From contig OZ245815.1 of NCBI GenBank assembly GCA_965228425.1, positions 1,364,001 to 1,428,000 on the forward strand: a stretch of 64,000 nucleotides of DNA. Reading direction: 5' to 3'. The translations under genes were made by a program, and so were the position numbers. The notes under the pieces were generated by a model that searched no databases, was not told the DNA's origin, and saw nothing but the letters and a program-made list of their open reading frames with translations. Positions 51,910 through 61,645 of this stretch are shown here, piece by piece. Position 1 is the first letter of the stretch, and each line of letters starts with the position of its first letter. The stretch is from JAJFJD01 sp965228425. GTDB taxonomy: Bacteria > Pseudomonadota > Alphaproteobacteria > UBA8366.

Positions 51910-52962
51910 TTAGGCGACCGCGATAGCCGGTGTTTCGGCCCAGCGCGTCGACTGCGGAGCCGGAACGTCGTCGCCCGAGACATAGGTCCATGCCGCTGTG
52001 TCGGCGAACAAAGCGCGCAACAGCTTATTATTGATCTGGTGCCCGGTGCGATGTCCCGAGAAACGGCCGATGATCGGGCCGCCGGCTAGGTAGAGGTCAC
52101 CCAGGCTATCCAAAATCTTATGCCGGACGAATTCGTCGTCGTAGCGCAGACCGCCGTCGTTCAGCACTTTGTCCCCGCTCACCACCACGGCGTTGTCCAG
52201 GGAACCGCCATGGGCGAGACCAGCTTTCCGCATCGCTTCCACGTCTTCGAGGAAACCAAAGGTCCGCGCGCGGCAGATTTCGGACTTAAATGTATCGGCG
52301 CACATAGCGACCGTCTTTGTCTGCTGGCCGATCACCGGGTTGTCATATTCGATCGACAGTTCGATCGAGAAGACGTCGGCGGGTTCGAGCTTCGTGACCG
52401 CGTCGCCGATATGAGCCACCTTCGGCTTGAGAATTTGAATTGCCCGCCGGCTGGCCGACTGTTCCTCGATGCCCGCGCATTCGATCAGAAAGACGAACGG
52501 CTCGGAACTGCCGTCCATGATCGGCACTTCGGGACCGGCGACCTCGATGACCGCATTGTCGATCTCGCAGCCGGCCAAGGCCGCCATGAGATGTTCGACG
52601 GTCGCGATGGTCGTGCCCGCGTCGTTGGATAGCGAGGTGCAAAGTCGTGTGTCGGAAACATTGCCGAAATGCGCCGGGATCTCCGCCTGCTGGCCGCGTA
52701 AGTCGGCGCGGCGGAAAACGATGCCAGTATCGATGTCGGCAGGATGCAGCGACATTGAAATCTTTTCACCGCTATGCAGGCCAATGCCGCTGCAGTGAAT
52801 GCTGCTCTTGAGCGTCTTCTGTCTTGGAGAGGTCGTCGAACCAGAACCGTTCAGACCAACGTTGGTCGGCTTTCCCACACTTAAGTCCCCCACGTCTGAC
52901 GCCCTGGTGATCGTTGCTGCGGTTGCTGCGGTGATCGTTGTCTTCGAGCGCGTACCCGGCAT
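51910..52962 (-). CDS. lpxC: UDP-3-O-acyl-N-acetylglucosamine deacetylase
   Basis: 350 residues, the committed zinc deacetylase of lipid A synthesis. Zinc ligands are H124 in VEHLMAAL, H281 and D285 in HKILDSLGD, and the catalytic His H308 is in HRTGHQI. Compared with E. coli LpxC (about 305 residues, first zinc His H79) there is a 45-residue Thr/Ala/Ser-rich N-terminal extension before TLKSSIHCSGIGLHSGE. An in-frame GTG at 52878 with GGGGGAC upstream would remove 28 of these residues and may be the true start. It lies downstream of ftsZ in the same direction. Confidence 0.94.
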   Translation of the reverse strand: MPGTRSKTTITAATAATITRASDVGDLSVGKPTNVGLNGSGSTTSPRQKTLKSSIHCSGIGLHSGEKISMSLHPADIDTGIVFRRADLRGQQAEIPAHFGNVSDTRLCTSLSNDAGTTIATVEHLMAALAGCEIDNAVIEVAGPEVPIMDGSSEPFVFLIECAGIEEQSASRRAIQILKPKVAHIGDAVTKLEPADVFSIELSIEYDNPVIGQQTKTVAMCADTFKSEICRARTFGFLEDVEAMRKAGLAHGGSLDNAVVVSGDKVLNDGGLRYDDEFVRHKILDSLGDLYLAGGPIIGRFSGHRTGHQINNKLLRALFADTAAWTYVSGDDVPAPQSTRWAETPAIAVA

Positions 52963-53068
52963 TGAAACACCGGAAAATTAGTTTCTATAACAATGATGTA
53001 CCAATCCCGCCGAAAGAGAACAAATCACTCTTTATTACCAATTGTTACACGGCGGATTGCAGAAAGAG

Positions 53069-53097
53069 GCACGGCCGCATCGTGGATGCGGCCGTGC
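53069..53097 (-). terminator. Hairpin downstream of ftsZ
   Basis: GCACGGCCGCATC (53069-53081) and GATGCGGCCGTGC (53085-53097) form a perfect 13-base stem with a 3-base loop, 36 bases after the ftsZ stop. On the minus strand it is followed by CTCTTTCT, a poor T-run, so termination may be partial or the hairpin may stabilise the 3' end and separate lpxC from the division genes. Confidence 0.65.
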
Positions 53098-53132
53098 ACA
53101 GGTTTGGCATTGTAATAAAACGGATTGCGGCG

Positions 53133-54968
53133 CTAGTTTGCCTGACGCCGTAAAAATGCCGGAATATCAAGCACTTCTTCCTCTGACGAGGGTGCTTTGT
53201 CCGACTCGTCGCTGGCATCGTCCGACTGGACCTGCGCTGGCGGGTTCTCAGATGCCGGCGGCGGTGTTGTGGACGGCGCCGCTGGTTCCGTCAGCGGCGG
53301 TGCGGCCGGCGTTGGCCGCGTTTGCAGTTGCGGTTCCGTCTGTACCTTCGGCTGCGGCGCCGTCGTCGACCGCATGTTCATATCGGCCGTTCGGCTGACA
53401 CCGGTCATCCGTTCGAACAGGCTGCGCCGCCGCGACGGTTGGCTCAACGCGTCGTCGAGCTGATCGCCCGCGGAACGTGATGCCGTTCCGGACCCGCTGT
53501 CATCGCCGGTAGCGGGCGACGTCGGGCGGGGCGGGATGAACGGCACGCGCCGTCCGCCCGGTTCCGGCCGGGACAGGGACTCGGGACGCGCCTGCGGCTC
53601 CGGCCGTTGTTCAGGTTCGGGCGCCGGTGCGGGGGCCGTTTCCTGGACCGCGGCCGGCGCGGTTGCGGACGCCTGCGGAGTCGACGGACGTTGCATCGAC
53701 AAGGACGGTTCGATCCGTGCCGCAGGGGCCGGCTTGGCCGGCTGCGGTTGCGGCACGGCGCTCATTGCCGGCTTCTCCGGTTCCGCGGCAGGCGCTTCCG
53801 GTTGCGGCGACTCCTCTTCGGCGGTAGGCATTGCCGTCGGCTCGTCAGCAACCGCGATGTCGGTATCGCTGGTTTCGGCGGGGGCCGGTGTCACATCCGG
53901 AATATCGGCGGCCTCCGGCGGTGTGTCGCGCTCTGCGGGTGCCGGTTCTGCGGCTGCCCGCACCGTACGGATCGGCTGCGGCTGGATCGACGACATTTCC
54001 ACCGCGTCGATGCCGGTTGCAACGACCGAAACGCGGAGCTTGCCTTCCATCGTTTCGTCGAAGGTGGACCCGAACAGGATGTTGGCTTCCGGGTCGACCT
54101 CCTCGCGAATACGATTAGCCGCTTCATCGACTTCGAACAGGGTCATGTCCGGGCCGCCGGTGATGTTGATCAGGACGCCGCGGGCGCCTTCCATCGTAAT
54201 ATCTTCCAGCAGCGGGTTGGAGATCGCGGCTTCGGCGGCTTCGATGGACCGGCGGTCGCCTTCGGACTCGCCCGTCCCCATCATGGCCTTGCCCATCTCG
54301 CTCATGACCGTTCGAACGTCGGCGAAATCGAGATTGATCAGGCCCGGCATCACCATCAGGTCGGTCACGCCGCGAACACCCGAATACAACACGTTGTCCG
54401 CCATGTTGAAGGCGTCCGCGAATGTCGTCTTCTCGTTGGCTACCCGGAACAGGTTTTGGTTCGGGATGATGATCAACGTGTCGACATGCTGGGTCAGCTC
54501 TTCGATACCCTCTTCGGCGAGGCGCATCCGTTGCTGGCCTTCGAAGTGGAACGGCTTGGTCACGACGCCGACGGTCAGGATGCCCTGCTCGCGCGTCGTG
54601 CGGGCGATGACCGGTGCCGCACCGGTGCCGGTGCCGCCGCCCATGCCGGCAGTGATGAACACCATGTGGCTGCCGGCAAGGTGGTCGAGCGTCTCTTCCT
54701 GCGCTTCTTCCGCTGCGGCGCGTCCGACATCGGGTCGGGCGCCTGCGCCGAGACCCTGGGTCAGGTTCGTGCCGAGCTGAATGCGGCGTTCGGACTTCGA
54801 CTGGCCGAGCGCCTGCGCATCCGTATTGCACACCAGGAACTCGACGCCGGCGAGATTGGAATCGATCATATTATTGACGGCATTCCCTCCGGCGCCGCCG
54901 ACCCCGACCACGGTGATCCGTGGTTTGAGTTCGCCCTCGATATCGGGCATCGACAATTTGATTGTCAT
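53133..54968 (-). CDS. ftsZ: Cell division GTPase FtsZ with long C-terminal linker
   Basis: 611 residues. The GTPase core (about 15-330) has the tubulin signature GGGTGTG (110-116), NTDAQAL and the T7 loop around NLDFADVRTVM. A Pro/Ala/Glu/Ser-rich disordered linker covers about 335-590. The conserved C-terminal peptide is EEEVLDIPAFLRRQ, which contacts FtsA and other partners. E. coli FtsZ has 383 residues, so the linker is about 230 longer, as in several alphaproteobacteria. The ribosome binding site GGAGAGAG precedes the ATG. ftsA lies 99 bases upstream. Confidence 0.97.
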   Translation of the reverse strand: MTIKLSMPDIEGELKPRITVVGVGGAGGNAVNNMIDSNLAGVEFLVCNTDAQALGQSKSERRIQLGTNLTQGLGAGARPDVGRAAAEEAQEETLDHLAGSHMVFITAGMGGGTGTGAAPVIARTTREQGILTVGVVTKPFHFEGQQRMRLAEEGIEELTQHVDTLIIIPNQNLFRVANEKTTFADAFNMADNVLYSGVRGVTDLMVMPGLINLDFADVRTVMSEMGKAMMGTGESEGDRRSIEAAEAAISNPLLEDITMEGARGVLINITGGPDMTLFEVDEAANRIREEVDPEANILFGSTFDETMEGKLRVSVVATGIDAVEMSSIQPQPIRTVRAAAEPAPAERDTPPEAADIPDVTPAPAETSDTDIAVADEPTAMPTAEEESPQPEAPAAEPEKPAMSAVPQPQPAKPAPAARIEPSLSMQRPSTPQASATAPAAVQETAPAPAPEPEQRPEPQARPESLSRPEPGGRRVPFIPPRPTSPATGDDSGSGTASRSAGDQLDDALSQPSRRRSLFERMTGVSRTADMNMRSTTAPQPKVQTEPQLQTRPTPAAPPLTEPAAPSTTPPPASENPPAQVQSDDASDESDKAPSSEEEVLDIPAFLRRQAN

Positions 54969-55067
54969 TCTATTCTCTCTCCACTCTTACAATGCCAAAT
55001 ATGCCGTATTTCGCGGCATTCGTCGCCCCCATGGTGGCCCCATGGGCTCAAAAAAAGAGGGTTAACG

Positions 55068-56306
55068 CTAGAAATTCTCACGTAACCACCCTCCAAGGCG
55101 GCCAAAAAGGCCTCCGGCCGTCTCTCGTTGGGGCGTCGTCATACCGCGCGCATCGCCCCGGTCGTCTACTGCGAAGGACAAAAGGCCGGCGCAGGCCGAA
55201 AATGCCGGTCCCGAGGTGGCCTCCGCCAGGCCGGTCAAACCACGGGGTTTGCCGAGCCGAACCTGTTTGTTCAGTATCTGGCGCGCCAATTCGGCGACGC
55301 CGGGAAGCTGGCTGGCGCCGCCGGTCAAGACCACGCGGCGACCGGCGATCTTGTCGAGGCCGCTTGCCTCCAAGCGGGACCGCACCAATTCGATCGTCTC
55401 TTCGATACGCGGTGCGATGATCCCGACCAGGAACGATTTCGGTATCTGCACCGGCTGGCCGTCTTCGTCGGCGGCGACCTGGGGTACCGTCACCATCTCG
55501 CGGTCGTCGGCATGCGACGACAGGCAATTTCCATGCAGGGTCTTCAGGCGTTCCGCCTGGGGTACCGGTGTGGACAGGCCGCGCGCGATGTCGTTCGTGA
55601 CATGTCCGCCGCCGATCTGAATCGAATCCACGTGAACAAGCGCACCGTCGTAGAACACCGCAAGCGACGTGGTGCCCCCGCCCATATCGATGACCGTCAC
55701 GCCGAGGTCGATTTCGTCCTCGACCAGACACCCCAGCCCGGCGGCATAGGCGCCGACGACGATGTCGCTCACGTCCAGCAGACAGCGCGACACGCAGGTT
55801 GCCATGTTGTGGACCGCACCTGCCTTTGCGCTGACTTTATGCATGCGAACGCCGAATGAACTGCCGTGTAGGCCGCGGGGGTCGCGGATGCCGTTGGCGC
55901 CATCGACGACATACCCGACGGGAATGGCGTGGATCAGCGTCCGTTCGTTGACGTCGGTATCGGTGCCGCATTCGTGCAGCAAGCGGCGGATGTCGGTATC
56001 GTCGATCGCGCCGCCGCGCAACGGATGTTCGAAGGAATGGGAGTTGCTGCGGGGATGGCCGCCGGTCAGGTTGACGATGCTCGATCGGATGGTCACGCCG
56101 GCCATCTGTTCGGCGGCGTGGACGGCCGACAGCACGGCCTGCTCTGCCGATTCCATGTCGACGATCAGCCCGGCTCGCACGCCCTGGCTGGCTTGATGGC
56201 CGATACCGGTGACACGAACCACGTCTTTTTCGTCCGCTTCACCGATAAAGCAGCATATCTTCGTCGACCCGATATCGAGTGCGGATATGATGCCGTTATT
56301 CGCCAA
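55068..56306 (-). CDS. ftsA: Cell division protein FtsA
   Basis: 412 residues of the actin-like ATPase FtsA that tethers FtsZ to the membrane. Nucleotide-binding blocks are ALDIGSTKICCFIGE at the start, VTVIDMGGGTTSLAV and VVLTGGASQLPGV. The C-terminus ends in an amphipathic helix GLFGRLGGWLREN that serves as the membrane anchor. The length matches the family. It follows ftsQ by 45 bases and precedes ftsZ. Confidence 0.96.
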   Translation of the reverse strand: MANNGIISALDIGSTKICCFIGEADEKDVVRVTGIGHQASQGVRAGLIVDMESAEQAVLSAVHAAEQMAGVTIRSSIVNLTGGHPRSNSHSFEHPLRGGAIDDTDIRRLLHECGTDTDVNERTLIHAIPVGYVVDGANGIRDPRGLHGSSFGVRMHKVSAKAGAVHNMATCVSRCLLDVSDIVVGAYAAGLGCLVEDEIDLGVTVIDMGGGTTSLAVFYDGALVHVDSIQIGGGHVTNDIARGLSTPVPQAERLKTLHGNCLSSHADDREMVTVPQVAADEDGQPVQIPKSFLVGIIAPRIEETIELVRSRLEASGLDKIAGRRVVLTGGASQLPGVAELARQILNKQVRLGKPRGLTGLAEATSGPAFSACAGLLSFAVDDRGDARGMTTPQRETAGGLFGRLGGWLRENF

Positions 56307-56351
56307 AGTTACTCATCCTTCTTTACGTTCGTTTCCTGTTCGACACGTCGT

Positions 56352-57242
56352 CTACGTCTGATCGCCGCGGTGTGCCGCCGCGGTCGGTTTACGGTTCATC
56401 CGGACGGTCATCTTGTCCGGGACGCGAAGGTCCACGGCGGAGATATCGCGTTTCAGGAGGCCATGCTCCTTTTCCAGCTCACTCAACTTGCGCCAGGCGG
56501 CTTCCGGATTCTCGGCCGGCAGGCGGATATCGATGGTGTCTTCGATGCGGATGTTCCAGCGGCGGCCGCTGACCCATACGGCATGCGTGACCCGTTCCAT
56601 CATCTCGGGCTCGGCGGCCAGCATCGCCAACAGGGCGGCCGCGTGTTTCGGTGCGGTGTCGCCAATGATGATCTTGAGGTCGCGGTACCGGTCTAATCCT
56701 TGCGAGCCGATGATCGCGCCCCCCTTGTCCACGAGGAGGAACTTCTTGTTCTTCTGCCAGATGGCGACGGGTTCGCGCTCCGTCAGGTAGACCAGGATCG
56801 TGTCGGGCAGCCGCCGTTCGATGCGGGCCTCCGCGACCCAGCCCAAATCCTCCAACCGCTGGCGCGCGCCGTCTGGATCGAAGAACAGGATCGGTTCGCC
56901 GACGCGTGTCTGCAGCGCGTCGAGCAGCTGCGAGCGCGTTGCTTCCTTGCGGCCGGCCACATACACCTCGCGGACCGAGAAGCCGGCCCACAGCGTGACA
57001 TCGGCGACGGCGGTGCGTGTCGCGTTCGCGATCCGGCCCGGCAGATCGACGCCCGATGCCCACAGGATCCCACCGATCATCACGCCGCCCGCGGTCAACG
57101 CGCCGGCGCCGTACATCAGCCAGCGACGGCCCGGCGTTATCTCGAAATGGAACCGTTCGGTGATCCGGTCCCATAGGGCGTTCTGGCGCCGCGTGCGCCG
57201 CCGTGTCGCGGTGGTGCGGCGGGTTTTCCTTACGCGTCGCAT
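56352..57242 (-). CDS. ftsQ: Cell division protein FtsQ
   Basis: 296 residues from the ATG at 57242; the longer frame to 57662 lies within ddl. A strongly basic N-terminal cytoplasmic tail (Arg-rich, residues 1-22), one membrane helix (about 41-62), then a POTRA domain beginning FSVREVYVAGRKEATR and the FtsQ beta domain. It bridges FtsB/FtsL to the divisome in the periplasm. Its start lies 13 bases inside the end of ddl, so translation is coupled. Confidence 0.93.
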   Translation of the reverse strand: MRRVRKTRRTTATRRRTRRQNALWDRITERFHFEITPGRRWLMYGAGALTAGGVMIGGILWASGVDLPGRIANATRTAVADVTLWAGFSVREVYVAGRKEATRSQLLDALQTRVGEPILFFDPDGARQRLEDLGWVAEARIERRLPDTILVYLTEREPVAIWQKNKKFLLVDKGGAIIGSQGLDRYRDLKIIIGDTAPKHAAALLAMLAAEPEMMERVTHAVWVSGRRWNIRIEDTIDIRLPAENPEAAWRKLSELEKEHGLLKRDISAVDLRVPDKMTVRMNRKPTAAAHRGDQT

Positions 57243-58144
57243 GCTGCGTTCTCCACCATCCAACTGACCAGCTCGGGGAAGGGCATGCCTACATGTTTCG
57301 CTTGTTCCGGCACAAGCGAGAGGGGCGTCATCCCCGGCTGTGTATTGATCTCCAATAGATATAACTCCCCCGGGCTGCGCATCGTGTCGTCGTAGCGGAA
57401 GTCCGCCCGGGTCACGCCGCGGCATCCCAGCGCGCGGTGCGCCGTCACCGCGTTTTCCATGCAGAGCTGGGCAATCGAATCCGGGACCGGCGCGGGGCAG
57501 AGATGCACCGTCTTGCCGTCGGTATACTTCGCTTCGTAGTCGTAGAATCCATCGTTCGGGCGCAGTTCGGTAACTCCGAGCGCCCGGTCGCCCATGACGG
57601 CGACCGTCAGTTCGCGGCCCGGAATATAGGGCTCGACGAGGGCGTCGGAGCCGTACTGCCAATCGTCCACCGGGAGAAAATTGTCACCGGGTAGGATGAT
57701 ATGCACGCCGACGCTGGACCCTTCGTTGTTCGGTTTGATGACGTAAGGAGGATCGATCACGATTCCGCCCCGCAAATCGCCGACATGCAGGACTTGGCCT
57801 TCCGTGCACTGGATGCCGGCGGCCCGGAAGATCTCCTTCGAGCGCGCCTTGTCCATCGCCGTCGCCGAGGCAAGCAGCCCGGAATGCGTGTAGGGAATCT
57901 CAAGAATATTGAGCATTGCCTGAATGTGGCCGTCCTCTCCAAAACGTCCATGCAACGCGTTGAACACCACGTCGGGGCGTGGCTCGAGCCTCTTCAATAA
58001 AGCCTCGACGTCGCGCGTTACGTCGATCTCCTCAACGTCGTACCCGCTTTCGCGCAGTGCCGCTGCACATTCCGTGCCGCTGCTGAGCGACACGTCGCGC
58101 TCTGCCGACCACCCCCCAAGAAGCACCGCGACACGCTTGCTCAT
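57230..58144 (-). CDS. ddl: D-alanine--D-alanine ligase
   Basis: 304 residues from the ATG at 58144, which overlaps the murB stop as ATGA. ATP-grasp ligase making the D-Ala-D-Ala dipeptide. Seen are LLGGWSAERDVSLSSG at the start, FNALHGRFGEDGHIQ, PYVIKPNNEGSSVGV, ALGCRGVTRADFRYD and LLEINTQPGMTPLSLVPEQA. All family blocks are intact. The D-Ala-D-Ala type is supported by the Tyr in FYDYEAKY. Confidence 0.95.
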   Translation of the reverse strand: MSKRVAVLLGGWSAERDVSLSSGTECAAALRESGYDVEEIDVTRDVEALLKRLEPRPDVVFNALHGRFGEDGHIQAMLNILEIPYTHSGLLASATAMDKARSKEIFRAAGIQCTEGQVLHVGDLRGGIVIDPPYVIKPNNEGSSVGVHIILPGDNFLPVDDWQYGSDALVEPYIPGRELTVAVMGDRALGVTELRPNDGFYDYEAKYTDGKTVHLCPAPVPDSIAQLCMENAVTAHRALGCRGVTRADFRYDDTMRSPGELYLLEINTQPGMTPLSLVPEQAKHVGMPFPELVSWMVENAACDA

Positions 58145-59079
58145 TCCCGGCCTCCGTTCTCGGCGACGCCAACTCGCCGAATTTCCCATTGCAGCTCGAC
58201 GCCGCATGAATCGAGAACCCGCCGGCGAACTTCTTCGCCTAGAGTCTCCAGGTCATGCGCCGTGGCCGTCCCGGTATTGATCAGGAAATTGCAGTGTTTT
58301 TCCGATACCGCCGCGCCGCCGATCTGCAGGCCTCGGCAACCCGCGGCGTCGATCAGTTCCCAAGCGTGCCGGCCGTCGGGGTTCTTGAAAGTCGACCCGC
58401 CGGTCCGGCTTCGGATCGGCTGTGTTTCGTTCCGGGCCGCGCCGATTTCGTCCAGGCGCGCGGAAATTTTTGCCGGGTCTCCCGGCTCGGCGGCAAGTGT
58501 CGCCGAGACGAAGATATGATCGTCCGGCACGCTGGATTGGCGGTAGCTGAACCCCATCGCCGCGGCGTCGAACCGGTGCGCGCCGCCGGCACGGTCGAGG
58601 GCGTCGGCGCTGATCAGCACCTCCTTGATCTCGCGCCCATAGGCACCGGCATTCATGCGCAACGCGCCGCCGATCGTTCCCGGAATACCGGAGAGGAATT
58701 CCAAACCGCCGATGTCGTGCTCGGCCGCGAACCGCGCGACGTTGATGTCCAATGCGCCGGCGCCGGCCACGATGCCGGCCTCGGATACGGCGGTGGTGTT
58801 GAACGCGCCGCGCAGGCGGATGACCACGCCGGGGATGCCGCCGTCGCGGATCAGCAAGTTCGACGCGACGCCGAGTACCATCACCGGGATATCCGATGGC
58901 GTGCCGGCGAGAAATTGCTGCAGATCGTCCGCGTCGGCCGGCAGGTAGACGACTTCCGCCGGGCCGCCGACGCGGAACCATGTGTAGCGCGCCAGTGCAA
59001 CGTCTTCCCGGTACTCGCCGCGGACTGCGGGAAGCCGGTCGATGAGGCGATCGGGATGTTTCAAAGCCGCCATGGCCAT
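58141..59079 (-). CDS. murB: UDP-N-acetylenolpyruvoylglucosamine reductase
   Basis: 312 residues from the ATG at 59079, which shares one base with the murC stop (TGATG); another in-frame ATG is at 59073. An FAD enzyme reducing the enolpyruvyl group to give UDP-MurNAc. The FAD-binding blocks are YTWFRVGGPAEV, VLGVASNLLIRDGG and FLSGIPGTIGGALRMNAGAYG; the catalytic Ser is in GGSTFKNP and the Glu in the C-terminal SEKHCNFL region. The length fits type II MurB. Confidence 0.95.
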   Translation of the reverse strand: MAMAALKHPDRLIDRLPAVRGEYREDVALARYTWFRVGGPAEVVYLPADADDLQQFLAGTPSDIPVMVLGVASNLLIRDGGIPGVVIRLRGAFNTTAVSEAGIVAGAGALDINVARFAAEHDIGGLEFLSGIPGTIGGALRMNAGAYGREIKEVLISADALDRAGGAHRFDAAAMGFSYRQSSVPDDHIFVSATLAAEPGDPAKISARLDEIGAARNETQPIRSRTGGSTFKNPDGRHAWELIDAAGCRGLQIGGAAVSEKHCNFLINTGTATAHDLETLGEEVRRRVLDSCGVELQWEIRRVGVAENGGRE

Positions 59080-60500
59080 CACCGCGCTCCTGCCGACTTT
59101 TGCAGCGTCTCGAGCTTCTCGGGCAGTTCGTTGGCCCAAACCGTGCTGGTACCGGCGCCGAGGCAGACGACCATGTCCCCCTCGCGCGCAATGGCTGCGA
59201 CAATCTGGGGCAGGTCTTCCGGGTCGCCGAGCGCCAGGACGTGGCGATGTCCGCGCGTTCGGAGCCCTTCGATCAATGCGTCGCGGTCGGCGCCGGGGAT
59301 CGGCTTCTCGCCCGCCTCGTAGACATTGGAAACGATAACCGTGTCTGCATCGTTGAAGCAGGCGCAGAATTCCTCGAATAGGCTCGACAGGCGGGAATAG
59401 CGGTGCGGCTGCACGACGGCGATGATGTTCCCTTCCGACGCCGACCGCGCCGCTTTCAAGACGGCGGAGATTTCCACGGGGTGATGGCCGTAATCGTCGA
59501 TCACGGTGATGCCGCCGGCTTCACCGGTCTTGGTGAATCGCCGTTTGACGCCTTCGAACCCGCCGAGCGTGCTGACGATGGTCGCCTCGTCGATGGACAT
59601 TTCGTTGGCGACGGCGATCGCGGCCAGCGCGTTCTGCACGTTGTGGTCGCCGAACATCGGCAGGTGGACGTCGCGCAACAACCGGTCGTCGGTCCCGCGG
59701 CCGCCGAAATGCACGTCGAAGGTGACCCCATCCATGCCGGGGCGGAGATTTTCGCCGCGCACTTCCGCCTGCGGATTGAGGCCGTAGGTGATCAGGCGCC
59801 GATCCGAAATGCTGCCGATCATCGCCTGCACCTCGTGATGATCGATGCAGAGCGCGGCAAATCCATAGAAGGGCAGGTTCTGGACGAAGCTGCGGAACGC
59901 GGCGCGTTCTTCGTCGAAGGTGCCGTAGAAGTCCAGATGTTCGGGATCCATATTCGTGACGATGGCGATCGTCGCCGGCAGCTTGACGAAAGTGCCGTCG
60001 GATTCGTCGGCTTCCACGACCATCCACTCGCCGTCACCAAGCCGCGCGTTGGTGCCGTAGGCGTTGATGATCCCGCCGTTGATGACGGTCGGATCGAGAT
60101 CGGCCCCGTCGAGGATGGAGGCGACCATGGACGTGGTCGTGGTCTTGCCATGCGTGCCACCGACCGCAATCGCCCATTTAAGGCGCATCAGTTCGGCAAG
60201 CATTTCGGCGCGGCGCACCACGGGGATCAACGTCTCCCGGGCGACCACCACTTCGGGATTGTCGGCCTGCACCGCGGTCGAGATGACGACCACCTGCGCG
60301 TTGCCCAGGTTTGATGCGTTATGCCCGACATGAACGGTCATGCCCAGGTCACGGAGCCGCGCAACGTTGGCGCTGTCGGCCAGGTCGCTGCCCTGAACCT
60401 TGTAGCCCAGGTTATGCATCACCTCGGCGATGCCGGACATGCCGATCCCGCCGATGCCGACAAAATGGATGGTCCCGATCGATAGAGGCATGCTTCTCAT
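59079..60500 (-). CDS. murC: UDP-N-acetylmuramate--L-alanine ligase
   Basis: 473 residues of the Mur ligase family adding L-Ala to UDP-MurNAc. The N-terminal Rossmann domain begins IHFVGIGGIGMSGIAE; the ATP loop is AVGGTHGKTTTTSM; the central EADESDGTFVKL and NMDPEHLDFY carry metal and substrate residues; the C-terminal domain has DDYGHHPVEI. The start at 60500 overlaps the murG stop as ATGA; an in-frame ATG lies at 60491. Confidence 0.96.
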   Translation of the reverse strand: MRSMPLSIGTIHFVGIGGIGMSGIAEVMHNLGYKVQGSDLADSANVARLRDLGMTVHVGHNASNLGNAQVVVISTAVQADNPEVVVARETLIPVVRRAEMLAELMRLKWAIAVGGTHGKTTTTSMVASILDGADLDPTVINGGIINAYGTNARLGDGEWMVVEADESDGTFVKLPATIAIVTNMDPEHLDFYGTFDEERAAFRSFVQNLPFYGFAALCIDHHEVQAMIGSISDRRLITYGLNPQAEVRGENLRPGMDGVTFDVHFGGRGTDDRLLRDVHLPMFGDHNVQNALAAIAVANEMSIDEATIVSTLGGFEGVKRRFTKTGEAGGITVIDDYGHHPVEISAVLKAARSASEGNIIAVVQPHRYSRLSSLFEEFCACFNDADTVIVSNVYEAGEKPIPGADRDALIEGLRTRGHRHVLALGDPEDLPQIVAAIAREGDMVVCLGAGTSTVWANELPEKLETLQKSAGAR

Positions 60501-61645
60501 TCCGCGGCCTCCCTTGATACTGTTCCGGCGTCGCCGTTATCCGAAAAGCCCGCGGCCGCCAGGACCAGGTCCGTCAGGTTGTCGGTCGCGTTTCGCATGC
60601 CAATCTGCCCGGCGCAGAGCGCAGTCGTTCGCAGGCTTTTTGTGTTGGATAGCAGCGTGATCAGCCGCGTCTTCAGGCAATCGGCGGTAAAGGCTTCTTG
60701 CGGGATCATCCAGCCGCCGCCGGCATCGCACAGGCATTCGGCGTTCCTCGTTTGGTGGTCGTCGGTCGCGTGCGGGTAGGGCACCAGGATGGCGGGCCGC
60801 CCCGCCGCGGCGAGTTCGGCAATCGTGGATGCGCCGGCGCGGCAAATTACGAGATGCGCGGCGGCCATCTTGTTCGGCATGTCGGAGAAGAAGGGCGCCA
60901 ACTCTGCCTGCAACCCGGCGTCATCGTAAATTTTTCGCACCGCGTCCAAGTCTTCGGCCCGGCATTGCTGCGTGAGGCGGATACGCCGTTGGACCGTATC
61001 GGGCAAACTCGTCAACGCCTCGGGGACGACCTTGCTGAAAACCGTCGCGCCAAGGCTGCCGCCGAAGACCAGCAGATTGATTGGTCCGTCGTCTTCGATG
61101 GCCGGGTAGGGCTCTCCGGCGATGCCGATGATCTCGGACCGCACCGGATTGCCGGTCCAAACCGTCTTGGTCCGGTCTTCGTCGCGCAGGTTAGCCACAG
61201 TACGGAATGCGGTCGCGATATTCGTGACTCGTGAGGCAAAGAGCCGGTTGGCGCGCCCGAGGATTGCGTTCTGTTCGTGAATGACCGTCCGGCAGCCGAG
61301 CCCAACGGCGGCGGCCATGGTCGGCGCGGAGGCATAACTGCCGAAACCGACGACCGCCATCGGATCGATGGATTTCAGAATGCGGCGCGCCTGCAGAAAT
61401 CCGATGCCAAGCTCGGCCAACGCGACCAAGCGCTTTATCGGTCCCCGGCCGCTTAGGCCGCCGGCCCGGATGCGATAGGTGTCGGCCGTTGCCAGTGCGC
61501 CGTCCAGCGCGTTCGCGCGCCGGTCGGTGATCAGCGCGATCCGGATACCGCGGTCGGCGAGTGCGCCCGCCAGGGACTGCGCCGGAAAGACATGACCGCC
61601 GGTGCCGCCGGCGGCGAGGACGATGGGTCGATTCGGCGCGATCAT
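60497..61645 (-). CDS. murG: MurG, undecaprenyl-PP-MurNAc-pentapeptide GlcNAc transferase
   Basis: 382 residues with the GT28 fold. The N-terminal glycine-rich loop is LAAGGTGGHVFPAQSLA, then VVGFGSYASAP and HEQNAILGRANR. The donor site has VFGGSLGATVFS and the C-terminal RAGASTIAELAAAGRPAILVPYP. It converts lipid I to lipid II on the cytoplasmic face of the membrane. Its ends overlap ftsW and murC by ATGA. Confidence 0.96.
   Translation of the reverse strand: MIAPNRPIVLAAGGTGGHVFPAQSLAGALADRGIRIALITDRRANALDGALATADTYRIRAGGLSGRGPIKRLVALAELGIGFLQARRILKSIDPMAVVGFGSYASAPTMAAAVGLGCRTVIHEQNAILGRANRLFASRVTNIATAFRTVANLRDEDRTKTVWTGNPVRSEIIGIAGEPYPAIEDDGPINLLVFGGSLGATVFSKVVPEALTSLPDTVQRRIRLTQQCRAEDLDAVRKIYDDAGLQAELAPFFSDMPNKMAAAHLVICRAGASTIAELAAAGRPAILVPYPHATDDHQTRNAECLCDAGGGWMIPQEAFTADCLKTRLITLLSNTKSLRTTALCAGQIGMRNATDNLTDLVLAAAGFSDNGDAGTVSREAAE

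Noticed and set aside
53607..55085. Long plus-strand open frames opposite ftsZ
   Set aside because: They mirror the GC-rich FtsZ linker and give repetitive Arg/Gly/Ser translations without any recognisable domain.
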